A stretch of DNA of 64,000 nt from Bacillota bacterium. GTDB lineage: Bacteria > Bacillota > Clostridia > Oscillospirales > Acutalibacteraceae. Positions within the stretch are counted from its first letter, which is position 1, and each line of letters begins with the position of its first letter. The stretch is taken from contig JAEZYP010000065.1 of the NCBI GenBank assembly GCA_023418995.1, forward strand, positions 129,219 through 193,218. Direction: 5' to 3'. Positions 1-9,431 of the stretch are shown piece by piece. The position numbers and the translations under genes are program-made. Under the pieces are notes generated by a model. It had not been told where the DNA came from and did no database searches. It worked only from the letters and a program-made list of their open reading frames with translations.

Positions 1-90
1 GTTCGGCGCAAAGGGCGCAATATAAGAACGGCGGGGCAAATATCGTATTTGTAAAAACGTGCCGAAGTGCATGGATATTTACCCTGTTAG

Positions 91-110
91 GGTGGAGTAA
101 ACACTCCGCC
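91..110. other. 8-bp stem hairpin downstream of the Rieske oxidoreductase gene
   Basis: GGTGGAGT, an AAAC loop, then ACTCCGCC form an 8-bp stem with one G-T pair. No T-run follows on either strand, so it is not a convincing intrinsic terminator, though it could protect the 3' end of the minus-strand transcript. The first 90 bases contain no recognisable gene; only short open stretches ending in stop codons are present. Confidence 0.4.
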
Positions 111-123
111 CGGTCTACATAGC

Positions 124-1458
124 TTATTTTTCTAAGCCGTGGATGGCAGGATTACCGATCAGTTTTCCATCCTGCGTATACCGGGAGCCGTGGCAGGGGC
201 AGTCCCAGGTCTGTTCGTCAGGGTTCCATTCCAAACGGCAGCCAAGGTGGGCACACCTGCGGGAGGCTTTGGAAAACGCACCGGAGGTCAGCCCGGCCAC
301 AGACTGCGCGCCGTCTTTCATCATATTCTGAATGGAAGCGCTCATTTTAAACCGCTGCGGCGAAAACACATCCGCACAGTCGTTTTCTTTACCGCAAATC
401 ATATCGGTTAAGATCATGGCCGCCGCCATAGATGAGGTCATTCCCCATTTCTGAAACCCGGTTGCCACAAACATATTGGATACCGCGGAAGAAAATTTTC
501 CGATATAGGGAACGCCATCCCAGGTTGTGCAGTCCTGCGCTGACCACGCAGCGGTCTCGGTGCTATCCGGGTAAAGCTGCCTTGCGGTTTCTCGGAGGTT
601 TTCATAGCAGCTCGACTGGGGGTGCCTGCCCGTGCGGTGACCTTCGCCGCCAAAGAGCAGAAACTCCCCGTAATTTCGGAAGGAATAGCCGTCTGCGTCG
701 ATTCCCAGGTACATCCCCTCCACCTGAGCCGCGTTCTTTAACGCGAGCACATAGGAACGTTCCTGATGCATACGGGCAAAATACCATCCGGGTACGTTAA
801 CAAAAGGAAAATGCGTTGCGATAACGATCTGATCCGCCGTCACTCGTCCGTGGTTGGTAATGACCACGTCACCCTGTATCTCCGTCACCATCGTGTGCTC
901 GTAAATTTCAAGATCGGCGGAAATTGCCTTTAGAAACTTAAGCGGATGGAACTGCGCCTGATCGGCGAATTTCAGCGCGCCCTTCACCGCAAACGGCAGC
1001 CCCGTTTCCGTGGTCAGCTCCGCGTTGATATTCAGAGTCAGGGCGGCGGACATTTCATCTTCCAGACTTTTGACATCATTCAGCGTATAGAGATATGCGT
1101 TCTTCGTTTCCAGATCACAGTCAATTTTATTTTCCCAGATAATATCACGGTACTGCTGAATCGCACGCTGGTTAGCCAACGCATACTGCGCCGCTCTTTC
1201 CACTCCAAAGCTCTGAATAAGCTTGTTGTAAATCAAATCATGCTGAGACGTTATTTTGGCCGTTGTGTTTTTTGTAACCCCGCCGGCCGTTGTCGCGCCC
1301 TCCAGAACGATGACGCGTAACCCCATCTTCTTCAGCATATATGCCGTCAGAAGCCCGGCCATGCCGGCGCCGATTACAACAACCTGAACCACCATATCCT
1401 TTTTGAGAGATTTTTTCTCGGAAAAATCACAATCTAAGCTCCAAATAGATTCCATCAT
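124..1458 (-). CDS. FAD-dependent oxidoreductase with C-terminal Rieske [2Fe-2S] domain
   Basis: The 444-residue protein has an N-terminal dinucleotide fold (VVVIGAGMAGLLTAYML, about residues 26-42) of the D-amino-acid-oxidase type. It ends in a Rieske centre: CAHLGC near residue 403 and CPCHGS near 420, giving the Cys-His and Cys-His ligand pairs. This order resembles B. subtilis YhfW-type proteins, whose substrate is unknown; the role here is probably a cytosolic redox reaction on an amine or similar compound (inference). The ATG follows AGGAGGG by 7 bases. It lies 65 bases downstream of an acetyltransferase gene on the same strand, and the two may be cotranscribed. No signal peptide or membrane segment is seen. 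Confidence 0.85.
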   Translation of the reverse strand: MMESIWSLDCDFSEKKSLKKDMVVQVVVIGAGMAGLLTAYMLKKMGLRVIVLEGATTAGGVTKNTTAKITSQHDLIYNKLIQSFGVERAAQYALANQRAIQQYRDIIWENKIDCDLETKNAYLYTLNDVKSLEDEMSAALTLNINAELTTETGLPFAVKGALKFADQAQFHPLKFLKAISADLEIYEHTMVTEIQGDVVITNHGRVTADQIVIATHFPFVNVPGWYFARMHQERSYVLALKNAAQVEGMYLGIDADGYSFRNYGEFLLFGGEGHRTGRHPQSSCYENLRETARQLYPDSTETAAWSAQDCTTWDGVPYIGKFSSAVSNMFVATGFQKWGMTSSMAAAMILTDMICGKENDCADVFSPQRFKMSASIQNMMKDGAQSVAGLTSGAFSKASRRCAHLGCRLEWNPDEQTWDCPCHGSRYTQDGKLIGNPAIHGLEK

Positions 1459-1523
1459 CAGGCATCCCTCCTAAAATAAAGGTTTGCCGGATTTTATGAA
1501 ATAATTCAACTAAAGAACCGATT

Positions 1524-2033
1524 TTATTTGTATTTCCCGCAGCAGCTCCGCTTTTCCATCATAATCGTATTGCGCCAGACGCCCATATGGTCTTTTGCAA
1601 TTTTTTCCCGGTAGCCGACCTGACGAAAGCCGCATTTACTATGTAAACTAAGACTGGCCAGATTTTCCTGTATGATTGCGGACTGAAGCATCCAGATTCC
1701 GGCTTTTTCCGATTCCTGAATCAGGTGATTCAGCAGCTTGGTGCCGAGACCGGTCTTTCGGTATTTTTCATCCATGTAAATACTGAGCTCCGCTACCCCG
1801 GCGTAACCACACCGGCTGGAAGCAGGACTTAGCGCCGTCCAGCCCACAATTTCACCATTCTGTGTAATTACATACCTGCAAATTTTTAAATGAGCCTTGT
1901 CCCACTCCTCATAAGTCGGGCAGGATGCTTGAAAGGTCGCAACATGGGTGCTCACTCCGTTTTGATAAATCCTGGCAACGTCTCCCCAATCCTCTTCCTT
2001 CATATCTCTAATCTCATACTCCACCCTTTTCAC
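1524..2033 (-). CDS. GNAT N-acetyltransferase, phosphinothricin/L-amino-acid acetyltransferase type
   Basis: The 169-residue single-domain GNAT protein is of the usual length for the Pat/Bar/MnaT group. Family features are the opening IRDMKEEDWGDVARIYQNGV, the WTALSP strand, the acetyl-CoA loop YRKTGLGTKLLNHLI (about residues 91-105) and the late SLHSKCGFRQVGYR segment. Such enzymes acetylate the amino group of phosphinothricin, methionine sulfoximine or related amino acids; the natural substrate cannot be told from sequence. The start appears to be GTG at 2033 with AAAGG only a few bases upstream, so the exact start is less certain. The gene follows the phoR terminator and precedes the Rieske oxidoreductase gene. 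Confidence 0.85.
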   Translation of the reverse strand: MKRVEYEIRDMKEEDWGDVARIYQNGVSTHVATFQASCPTYEEWDKAHLKICRYVITQNGEIVGWTALSPASSRCGYAGVAELSIYMDEKYRKTGLGTKLLNHLIQESEKAGIWMLQSAIIQENLASLSLHSKCGFRQVGYREKIAKDHMGVWRNTIMMEKRSCCGKYK

Positions 2034-2130
2034 AGCCTTTCGTTTTTTATAACTGCTATATTATCACAATTAATATCATATTTACAGGGATAAAATAGTC
2101 ATAATATAAAAAAATTTTTATCCTTTAAAT

Positions 2131-2164
2131 ACAAAAAGAACCCGCACTGCAAAAGTACGGGTTC
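2131..2164 (-). terminator. Intrinsic terminator after phoR
   Basis: On the minus strand GAACCCG and CGGGTTC form a 7-bp stem, with further A-U/C-G pairs inside, and the stem is followed by a T-rich run (TCTTTTTGT). It lies directly after the phoR stop and closes the pst-pho operon. Confidence 0.8.
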
Positions 2165-2169
2165 CTCGC

Positions 2170-3921
2170 TTAAATTACTTCTGAAGAGGAGGGCGCATCC
2201 CTCTGAAGCAGAGGCAGCCAAACGCTGAATGTGCTGCCCTTGCCCGCCTCGCTTTCTACCCCTACCTCGCCGCCGTAGAGGGCGGCAATATGCTTTACAA
2301 TGGAAAGACCAAGCCCGGTTCCCCCTATCTCGCGCGAGCGGCTGGTATCCACGCGGTAAAAGCGTTCAAACAATCGGCTAAAATGCTCCGGGGCAATCCC
2401 GATCCCGGTATCCCGCACCCGAACCAGAACCGTTTTGCGCTGCTGCTTCGCGGTAATCGTTACGCTCCCCTGCGGTTTATTATATTTAATTCCGTTTTCC
2501 ACCAGATTACTGAATAGCTGCTGAAACCGGGTGGGAGAGCAGGATACAAACAGACCTTCATCCGCATCCAGGCTGAGATGGACTCCACATTTTTCGGCAA
2601 CCGGTGTCAGGCGCTCAACACAGCTTTGCAGCTCCTGCTTTACGTTGCATTTTCGCGCGGAGGGGTCTTCCTTCGCGTTCTCGATTTGGGATAAAACCAG
2701 CATGTCGTCAATCAGGTGGTGAAGGCGTTCCGCCTCGATATCCAGAACATCGTAAAAATAGCGGCGGGTTTCCTCGTCGCGGTCGGAGCTTTTCAGCAGC
2801 TCAATACTGCCGCGAATGGAGGTGAGCGGCGTTTTGAGCTCATGGGTCACATTCGCCACAAATTCGCTTCGCATCTGCTCGAGCTTACGCATTCTGGTGA
2901 TATCGGTGATCACGGCGAGTGCTGAAACCTCCTCCCCGTCGACGGGGGACACATAAACCAGGAACTGCTTTTCGTTCGGTGCAGTTACAACGGCTTCTTT
3001 TTTTGCCTTCGAAGTTTCAATTGCCTCCCGCAGCAAGCCCGCAACCCTGCTGATGAGCAAGCTGCCTTCGAGCCTGCTCCCCTCCCGCAGCGTCGGCTTC
3101 TCAAGAAGTCGGCTTGCGCTCTGATTCAGAATCAAAAGCTCATTGCGGTCATTTACCGCAAGCACACCGTCATCCATGCCCTGCAGTACACTTTCCAGCT
3201 GGCTCTGATTGCTTTTCAGCTGAAAAACAACGCTTTCCATGCTGGAAGCCATCGTATTAAAGGAGCGGGCAAGCTGCCCGATTTCATCCCGGTAAGTCCC
3301 CTGCACCCTGCTGGAATAATCACCGTCTGAAATATCCCTTGCCGTATCGGTCAGCTGTTGCAGCGGCTCGGTCACGCGGTAAACCAAAAGCCCGGTAACC
3401 ATACAGACAATGGCGATTCCAAAAAACATGCTCAAAAACGCAATCAGCCAAAGTCTGCTGATAACGGCGTCGAGATTGGCGGTAGGCAGGGCGGCCCGAA
3501 TAAAATATTGACCCTTGAGGTATACCGCTTCATAATAAAAGCGCTGATTGACGCTTGCGCTCATACGCGTATCATAGCCACGCCCGCTTTTGAACGCCTG
3601 CCGGATTTCAGGGCGATCCATATGGTTTTGGTTGATTTCTTCCGGCTCGCTGTCACCGATTACCTTCCCGTTCAGATCAATTACGCTGATTCGCATCGGC
3701 TGGCCGACCCTGGAAAGCTCGTTTCCCACGCTCGTTACAGCGGCATCCGGATTTCTGCCAATCAGCTCCGTCTGGGTCGAAAGGATGCTCAGCGCGGTAT
3801 CGAGCTGACGGGTAAACTCCACCCGGTACTGTTTTTCCACCTGCACAACGGCAAGCAGAAAAGCCGCGCAAAAGCCCGCAATGATAATCGCAGCGTTACA
3901 AAGCATCAGCCTTTTTTTCAT
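2170..3921 (-). CDS. phoR: Phosphate sensor histidine kinase PhoR
   Basis: The 583-residue membrane kinase has a first membrane helix at about 8-28, an extracytoplasmic sensor region to about 157, a second helix at about 158-182, HAMP, PAS (about 245-345), HisKA with the phospho-acceptor in FVANVTHELKTPL, and a HATPase domain. N box NLVENGIKYNK, DTGIGIAP and GGTGLGLSIV are all visible. It phosphorylates the adjacent response regulator when phosphate is low. PhoR identity rests on being last in a pstSCAB-phoU-phoP/B-phoR operon and on the HAMP-PAS-kinase order. The gene begins 13 bases after the regulator stop, with GGAGGG as ribosome site. Confidence 0.93.
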   Translation of the reverse strand: MKKRLMLCNAAIIIAGFCAAFLLAVVQVEKQYRVEFTRQLDTALSILSTQTELIGRNPDAAVTSVGNELSRVGQPMRISVIDLNGKVIGDSEPEEINQNHMDRPEIRQAFKSGRGYDTRMSASVNQRFYYEAVYLKGQYFIRAALPTANLDAVISRLWLIAFLSMFFGIAIVCMVTGLLVYRVTEPLQQLTDTARDISDGDYSSRVQGTYRDEIGQLARSFNTMASSMESVVFQLKSNQSQLESVLQGMDDGVLAVNDRNELLILNQSASRLLEKPTLREGSRLEGSLLISRVAGLLREAIETSKAKKEAVVTAPNEKQFLVYVSPVDGEEVSALAVITDITRMRKLEQMRSEFVANVTHELKTPLTSIRGSIELLKSSDRDEETRRYFYDVLDIEAERLHHLIDDMLVLSQIENAKEDPSARKCNVKQELQSCVERLTPVAEKCGVHLSLDADEGLFVSCSPTRFQQLFSNLVENGIKYNKPQGSVTITAKQQRKTVLVRVRDTGIGIAPEHFSRLFERFYRVDTSRSREIGGTGLGLSIVKHIAALYGGEVGVESEAGKGSTFSVWLPLLQRDAPSSSEVI

Positions 3922-3934
3922 CCCAAGCCCTCCA

Positions 3935-4627
3935 TCAGCAAAAATCGGTAAATTTATAGCCTACTCCGCGCACGGTCTGTATGTAAACCGGCTCATCGGA
4001 ATTATCTTCGATCTTTTGACGAAGATAACGGACATGGACGTCTACCGTCCGCGTATCCCCATAGTATTCCACGCCCCATACCTTATCGAGCAGTGTATTT
4101 CGGGTCAGAACCTTGCCGCTGTTGCGCATCAGCATGACCAGCAAATCAAATTCCTTGGCGGTCAGCTCCACGGGACTGCCCGCCTTTCTCACGGTATGGC
4201 GTACAATATCGACACTGATTTCTCCGATGGAAAGCAGCTTCGAAACAGCCTCCTGGCGGACGGTACGGCGAAGCACCGCCCGAACCCGCGCGCAAAGCTC
4301 CTTTACGCTGAACGGCTTGACAATATAGTCGTCCGCGCCGATTTCCAAACCGAGAACCCGGTCGATTTCCTCTCCCCGGGCGGTAAGCATCAGCACCGGC
4401 ACCGCGCGCGTCGCCTCGTTTTCCCTTAGCATCCTGCACACAGCGAGACCATCCGGCTGCGGCATCATCCAATCCAGAATAATCGCGTCGGGAATTTTGA
4501 GTTTTACCGCGGCGAGCAGCTGAGCGCCGTCTGGAAACTCGGCAGTTTCGAAGCCGCTGTCTTTCAAGCCGAACGCAATGAGCTTCCGGATATTCAATTC
4601 ATCGTCGGCGATATACACCAACGCCAT
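3935..4627 (-). CDS. phoB: Phosphate response regulator PhoP/PhoB (OmpR family)
   Basis: The 230-residue protein has a receiver domain (acidic pair DDE at 8-10, phospho-acceptor Asp52 in IILDWMMPQPDG, Lys in DDYIVKPF) and a C-terminal winged helix with ELTAKEFDLL and TRTVDVHVRYLRQKIE. It activates or represses Pho genes by binding 11-bp-spaced repeats; such repeats occur upstream of pstS here. AGGAGGA precedes the ATG. The name could equally be phoP, as in Bacillus. Confidence 0.93.
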   Translation of the reverse strand: MALVYIADDELNIRKLIAFGLKDSGFETAEFPDGAQLLAAVKLKIPDAIILDWMMPQPDGLAVCRMLRENEATRAVPVLMLTARGEEIDRVLGLEIGADDYIVKPFSVKELCARVRAVLRRTVRQEAVSKLLSIGEISVDIVRHTVRKAGSPVELTAKEFDLLVMLMRNSGKVLTRNTLLDKVWGVEYYGDTRTVDVHVRYLRQKIEDNSDEPVYIQTVRGVGYKFTDFC

Positions 4628-4639
4628 AAGAAGTCCTCC

Positions 4640-5302
4640 TCAATATTTCGTGTTCAAATCCGGATGAACCCCGGTTTCCATATAAATCACCCATTCGGCG
4701 ATATTGGTCGCGTGGTCGCCGATGCGCTCCACATATTTGGAGATGAAAAGCAGGTCGACCTCGCGCATGACATTCTGCGGATTTTCCGTGATGATGCCGC
4801 AAACCTCCAGAATCAGCTTGGAAAACATATCGTCCACATAATCGTCACGGCGGCACACCTCTTTGGCGGCCTCCACATCCCTGCTTAAAAAAACATCCAT
4901 CGCACTGCGGAACATTCCGTGGGCGGCTTCCAGCATCTGAACCGTATGGGCGACGGCAAGGCTGTTGGTATTCAACTCCGACGAGACCAAAATTTCACAG
5001 ATATCCGCGCACTGGTCCGCCTCGCGCTCCATATCGGTCAAAATTTTCAGGCAGGCGGCAATTACGCGCAGGTCGGTCGCAATCGGCTGCTGCATTGCTA
5101 TCAGGTTCATGCAGTATTTTTCAATGCTATGCTCTGTTCGGTCGATTTCGTTGTCGCTGGAGGCGATTTCAGCGGCTTTTGTCAAATCCATTGTGCGCAA
5201 GGCATTAATAGTACCCTCAATCCGCTCGTCAACCGTATTGCCCAGGTCTGTCATCTGCGAAATCAGATTCGCAAGCTCCCGGTCAAAGTGTTTTCTCGGC
5301 AT
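4640..5302 (-). CDS. phoU: Phosphate transport regulator PhoU
   Basis: The 220-residue all-helical protein has two PhoU repeats. The opening HFDRELANLISQMTDLGN and the metal-binding-type motifs EREADQCADI and EVDLLFISKYVERIGDHATN are typical. PhoU couples Pst transporter state to PhoR and prevents excess phosphate uptake. The reading frame is open 13 codons further upstream, but ATG at 5302 is preferred because GGAGAGG lies 6-7 bases before it. It sits between pstB and phoB in the operon. Confidence 0.93.
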   Translation of the reverse strand: MPRKHFDRELANLISQMTDLGNTVDERIEGTINALRTMDLTKAAEIASSDNEIDRTEHSIEKYCMNLIAMQQPIATDLRVIAACLKILTDMEREADQCADICEILVSSELNTNSLAVAHTVQMLEAAHGMFRSAMDVFLSRDVEAAKEVCRRDDYVDDMFSKLILEVCGIITENPQNVMREVDLLFISKYVERIGDHATNIAEWVIYMETGVHPDLNTKY

Positions 5303-5404
5303 TCTATCCTCTCCTTTAATTATACATTTAATTTTATCCATTACCAGTCAGTACAGAAATATTAACATTGCTATGGGATTCTCTCTTCCGTGCGTGTTTT
5401 GAAA

Positions 5405-6160
5405 TCAGCCAAAACGACCGGTAATGTACCGCTCGGTGCGCTCCTCCTTGGGGTTATTGAACATGGTAAGGGTATCGGTGTATTCCACAATTTCGCCGAG
5501 CAGGAAGAACGCGGTCTGGTCCGCAATACGGGCGGCCTGCTGCATATTGTGCGTGACGATAATCACGGTAAACCGGGAGCGAAGGTCGTCCATCAGATCC
5601 TCGATTTTCAGTGTGGAAATCGGGTCAAGCGCGCTGGTCGGTTCGTCCATCAGGATAATATCCGGCTCGACCGCAAGGGCGCGCGCAATGCAAAGTCGCT
5701 GCTGCTGACCGCCGGAAAGACCGAGTGCGGATTTTTTCAGCCGGTCCTTTACCTCGTCCCAAAGAGCCGCGCTGCGAAGAGACTGCTCCACAATCTCATC
5801 AAGCTTCTGCCTGTTTTTAACCCCGTGGACGCGCGGACCATAGGCAATGTTGTCATACAGGGTCATGGGAAACGGGTTCGGCTTCTGAAACACCATGCCT
5901 GCACGCTTGCGCAGAAGGGTAACATCGGTACGGGGGTCGTAAATATCCTCGCCGTCAATTGTAACCTTGCCCGTAATTTTGCAGTTTTCCACCATATCGT
6001 TCATCCGGTTCAGCGTTTTCAGGCAGGTGGATTTTCCGCAGCCTGAGGGTCCGATAAACGCCGTGACCTTGTTGCAGGGAATTTCCAGATTGATTCCTTT
6101 CAGCGCGTGAAAATCCCCGTAATATAAGTTTAAATCATGAATTGAAATCTTACTGTCCAT
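5405..6160 (-). CDS. pstB: Phosphate ABC transporter ATPase PstB
   Basis: The 251-residue ATPase carries Walker A GPSGCGKST, signature LSGGQQQR, Walker B ILMDEPTSALDP and the H-loop in IIVTHNMQQA. The N-terminus ISIHDLNLYYGDFHALKGI matches PstB and sets the start at 6160; the frame is open 51 codons further upstream but that extension shows no family similarity and overlaps pstA. It energises phosphate import through PstC-PstA. AAGGG lies 12 bases upstream of the start. Confidence 0.95.
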   Translation of the reverse strand: MDSKISIHDLNLYYGDFHALKGINLEIPCNKVTAFIGPSGCGKSTCLKTLNRMNDMVENCKITGKVTIDGEDIYDPRTDVTLLRKRAGMVFQKPNPFPMTLYDNIAYGPRVHGVKNRQKLDEIVEQSLRSAALWDEVKDRLKKSALGLSGGQQQRLCIARALAVEPDIILMDEPTSALDPISTLKIEDLMDDLRSRFTVIIVTHNMQQAARIADQTAFFLLGEIVEYTDTLTMFNNPKEERTERYITGRFG

Positions 6161-6275
6161 ATTTCTATCTAATCCCTTCATTCGGACTTTTAGTCGATTC
6201 ATTCCAAAGCCACCCGCTCCTTGCAGTCTGTTTTCCCTACTGCCGCGTTGTCCTCTGCGGCACAATTGGTGCTGT

Positions 6276-7148
6276 TCACCCTTTTCGCAGCATTCTGGAA
6301 AGCAAACCGGCAAGACGGTTAAGCAGAAACACCAAAATCAAAAGCACCGCCGCGGTCGCGTAGGCAATATGCATCGCGTCCGGCGAAGAGGCCTCCCGCG
6401 CGGTCTGGTAAAGATGCAGCGTCAAGGTCCGCCCGCTCGCAAAGATCTGGCTGATAAATCCCTTCGGCATATTGTACGATAACCCCGAGGTAAACAGAAG
6501 CGCGGCACTCTCTCCGACAATGCGTCCCATTGCCAGAATCACCGCGGTCAGTACCCCGGGCATCGCGCAGGGAAGAACGATTCCCAGAACGACCCGCAGC
6601 TTGCCCGCACCAAGCGCCATCGCGCCCTCTTTATAGGAAGCGGGCACCGCAAGCAGCGATTCCTCCGTGGTTCGGATAATCGTCGGAAGGATACTGATCG
6701 CCATAGTAAGGCTGCCTGCCAGAATAGAGGTCTGCAAACGGAACAGGATGCAAAATACCGTATAGCCGAATAACCCGAACAGGATGGATGGGATTCCGGA
6801 AAGTACCTCCGTGGTAAAACGGATTGCCTTCACCAGCCTGCCTTGCTTTGCGTACTGGGTAAGGTAAATGGCGGAGGAAATCCCGATCGGAGCAGAAATC
6901 AGCAACGTAATCACAACAATATACATCGTATTGATCAGCATTGGCAGAATTCCCTTGAGCTTATCGTTCGTTTCGGAATAGGAGGTGATAATAAACGACC
7001 ATGAGAGGTAAGGAACCCCATTGACAAGAATATATCCGATAATTCCGATTAGGGTTACGACTGTGACTGCCGCCGCCCCGTTGATGAGAATTTTCAGAGC
7101 CGTATCGGCGGTACGTTTTCTTCTGGCATAAAGAGAATTACCGGGCAT
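6276..7148 (-). CDS. pstA: Phosphate ABC transporter permease PstA
   Basis: The 290-residue permease has about six membrane helices, starting at about residues 24-45. The coupling motif is in EESLLAVPASYKEGAMALGAGKLRVV, followed by LPCAMPGVLTAVILAMGRIVGESAALLF. It pairs with PstC to form the phosphate channel. Its ATG overlaps the last 11 bases of pstC, which suggests translational coupling. Confidence 0.95.
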   Translation of the reverse strand: MPGNSLYARRKRTADTALKILINGAAAVTVVTLIGIIGYILVNGVPYLSWSFIITSYSETNDKLKGILPMLINTMYIVVITLLISAPIGISSAIYLTQYAKQGRLVKAIRFTTEVLSGIPSILFGLFGYTVFCILFRLQTSILAGSLTMAISILPTIIRTTEESLLAVPASYKEGAMALGAGKLRVVLGIVLPCAMPGVLTAVILAMGRIVGESAALLFTSGLSYNMPKGFISQIFASGRTLTLHLYQTAREASSPDAMHIAYATAAVLLILVFLLNRLAGLLSRMLRKG

Positions 7149-8496
7149 CCATCTGCACTCCCCTCTTCGAAATATAAGTAAAGCTGATGTTCACGATCAT
7201 GATGAAAACAAACAGAACCAGCCCGATTGCAAACAGCGCCTGACGGTGCAGCCCTGAGGCATAGCTCATCTCCATTGCGATACCGGTGGTGAGCAGGCGT
7301 ACCGTTCCGAGAAGCGAAGGCATGTTCACAACGTTGCCAGCCACCATAATAACCGCCATCGTTTCTCCGATCGCGCGTCCGACGCCCAGAATCACGCCCG
7401 CGAGAATTCCGGAACGGGCCGCCGGAATGCTGACCTTAAAGATCGTCATAGTCGGAGTCGCGCCGAGCGCAAGAGAGGCCTCGCGGTAAGCCTGCGGTAC
7501 TGCCCGCAGGGAGGTTTCCGTAACGCTCACGATCGTGGGCAGTACCATAACCGCAAGAATCAGTACCGCGGCAAGAAGGCTGTCTCCGATGGTATTTCCC
7601 TGAAACGGCGGAAAGCTGCGGATGGCCGGTACAATCACCAGCATACCGAAAAAACCGTAAATAACGGACGGGATCCCCGCCAGAAGCTCTACGGCAGGAT
7701 GAACCAGCCGGGAAACCTGGGGCTTGGCGGTTTCCGCGAGGAAAACCGCGGTCAGGATTCCGACCGGTACCCCGATAACAATAGCACCGAAGGTTCCCGC
7801 AACGGAGGAAAGAATGAGTGGAAGAATTCCGAATATATTTGCTTCCGCGTTCCAGCTCGTGCCCAGAAGGAAATTTCCCAAACCGATTTGCGCGATAGCG
7901 GGAGTCCCCGCCGCGAAAATATAGACGGTAATCAGAAGGACCGAACCGACCGAAACACAGGAGAACGCCAGAAAAACGGATTCCGCCAGTTTTTCCGTAC
8001 CGCGCGTCCAAAGGGACAGAACCGCACAAAGTAATCCCCCGACCAGAATATAAATCGACGGCCAGAGATAGCTGATGCCGATTCTGCTGATATTCAGCCG
8101 GGTCACGGCCTCCTGGATACTGGAAGTCGTAATCAAAACGATCATCGGGGTAATGGCGGAAACAGCAAAGGAAAGTCCCGCCGCAACCGGTTTTTTCAGT
8201 AAAAGCAATAACACCCCGGTCAGTGTGAGCAAAACTCCCGCCGCGACCGCAACGCGCGTAAGAGCAGGAATCGTCACCAGACCGCTCAGCTTCGGGCCAA
8301 CAACACGCATCCCGGCGGTGGTCAGAAGCTGATATCCGCTCACCGAATAAACCGTATCTTTAAAAACAAACCGTATGTAGGGAAGAAAAAATGCCGTAAC
8401 GGAGAGAAGACCTAACATTACTGCTAAGCCTCTCCTGATCTGATTTTTCTTTTTCTGTCTTTGCGCGATTTCAGCGCTCATCATTGATGTGCTCAT
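7138..8496 (-). CDS. pstC: Phosphate ABC transporter permease PstC with an extra N-terminal membrane domain
   Basis: The last roughly 285 residues (from about 168, EKLAESVFLAFSCVSV) are standard PstC, with the coupling loop SLRAVPQAYREASLALGATP and GVGRAIGETMAVIMVAG. The first 165 residues are additional: a basic tail (QRQKKKNQIRR), then about four predicted helices near 24-44, 80-101, 103-124 and 144-163. Ordinary PstC is about 300 residues; this one is 452. The start is secure because its ATG overlaps the pstS stop as ATGA, so the extension is translated. The function of the added domain is unknown. Confidence 0.92.
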   Translation of the reverse strand: MSTSMMSAEIAQRQKKKNQIRRGLAVMLGLLSVTAFFLPYIRFVFKDTVYSVSGYQLLTTAGMRVVGPKLSGLVTIPALTRVAVAAGVLLTLTGVLLLLLKKPVAAGLSFAVSAITPMIVLITTSSIQEAVTRLNISRIGISYLWPSIYILVGGLLCAVLSLWTRGTEKLAESVFLAFSCVSVGSVLLITVYIFAAGTPAIAQIGLGNFLLGTSWNAEANIFGILPLILSSVAGTFGAIVIGVPVGILTAVFLAETAKPQVSRLVHPAVELLAGIPSVIYGFFGMLVIVPAIRSFPPFQGNTIGDSLLAAVLILAVMVLPTIVSVTETSLRAVPQAYREASLALGATPTMTIFKVSIPAARSGILAGVILGVGRAIGETMAVIMVAGNVVNMPSLLGTVRLLTTGIAMEMSYASGLHRQALFAIGLVLFVFIMIVNISFTYISKRGVQMDAR

Positions 8497-9386
8497 TTTA
8501 CGGTAACCAGACCTACTTTCTTAATAACCGCCTGACCTTCCTCAGATTTCACAAAATCAAACCAGGCTTTTACAAGATCGCTGTCCGTTCCTTTTTTATA
8601 AATTTCAATGAAAGGTCTTTGCGCCTTATAGCTTTTATTTACAATGTTTTCTTCGGTTGCTTTAGCTCCGTCCACATCCACCGCTTTGATGGTCTCGTTG
8701 ACGGAATCGAGCGACACATATCCAATAGAGCCTTTATCGCTGCTGACCTTTGTCACAACCTCACCTGTTGAGGAGAGTTCTGCCGCGTATTTGCATTTCT
8801 TTGAGCATTTAAATATAGTCTCAAAGCCGTCCCGCGTACCGCTCGCCGCTTCTCTGCCCAAAACGGTGATTTTCAGATCACTGCCGCCGACTTCCTTCCA
8901 GTTTTTAATTTCACCGGTAAAGATTTTTGTAATCTGTTCGCTGGTCAGGTTGGAGACTTTATTGTCCTTGTTGACCGCAATTGCAATACCGTCGATCGCG
9001 ATTGGTACAATTTCGTAATCACCAGGTTTCTCTTCGTCCTTCATATTTCTGGAAAGATCACCGATGAGAGCTGTGCCCGCGCTGACCGCTTTGGCCGCGT
9101 CGCCGGAACCCGTACCGCTCTTTTCCACAGTGACGTTCGGATATTTTGCCTGAAACGCTTCGCCAAGAGCCTGGCAAACCTTTGCCATTGAAGTGGAGCC
9201 GTTTAAGGTCAATTTACCGCTCAGCTCCGGCGCGGCGGCTGAAGAAGCGGGAGCTGCCTGTGACGCTGCTTCGGAAGAAGCCGGAACTGTGGAGGCGGTT
9301 CCCTGGATTTCGGAGCTGCACCCCGCGAACGCCAGTGCGGAACAAACAATTGATGTCATCAGTATTCCGGATATTATTTTACGCAT
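8493..9386 (-). CDS. pstS: Phosphate-binding lipoprotein PstS
   Basis: The 297-residue protein has a lipoprotein signal with lipobox ALAFAGC (Cys23) and a Ser/Ala-rich linker. The ligand-binding fold shows LNGSTSMAKV near residue 61, EKSGTGSGDAAKAV, and GREAASGTRDGFE, the usual phosphate-contacting loops. It captures phosphate outside the membrane for PstCAB. It is first in the operon behind a Pho box. GGAGG precedes the ATG, and the stop overlaps the pstC start by 4 bases. Confidence 0.95.
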   Translation of the reverse strand: MRKIISGILMTSIVCSALAFAGCSSEIQGTASTVPASSEAASQAAPASSAAAPELSGKLTLNGSTSMAKVCQALGEAFQAKYPNVTVEKSGTGSGDAAKAVSAGTALIGDLSRNMKDEEKPGDYEIVPIAIDGIAIAVNKDNKVSNLTSEQITKIFTGEIKNWKEVGGSDLKITVLGREAASGTRDGFETIFKCSKKCKYAAELSSTGEVVTKVSSDKGSIGYVSLDSVNETIKAVDVDGAKATEENIVNKSYKAQRPFIEIYKKGTDSDLVKAWFDFVKSEEGQAVIKKVGLVTVK

Positions 9387-9431
9387 GTAAGAAATCCTCC
9401 TGTAATTTTATGTTTCTTAAGTACAGGATTT

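Noticed and set aside
5303..5341. Longer PhoU start at 5341
   Set aside because: The extra 13 codons show no family similarity, and the ribosome site fits the ATG at 5302.
6161..6313. Longer PstB start at 6313
   Set aside because: Would overlap pstA and add a Cys/Arg-rich stretch unlike any PstB.
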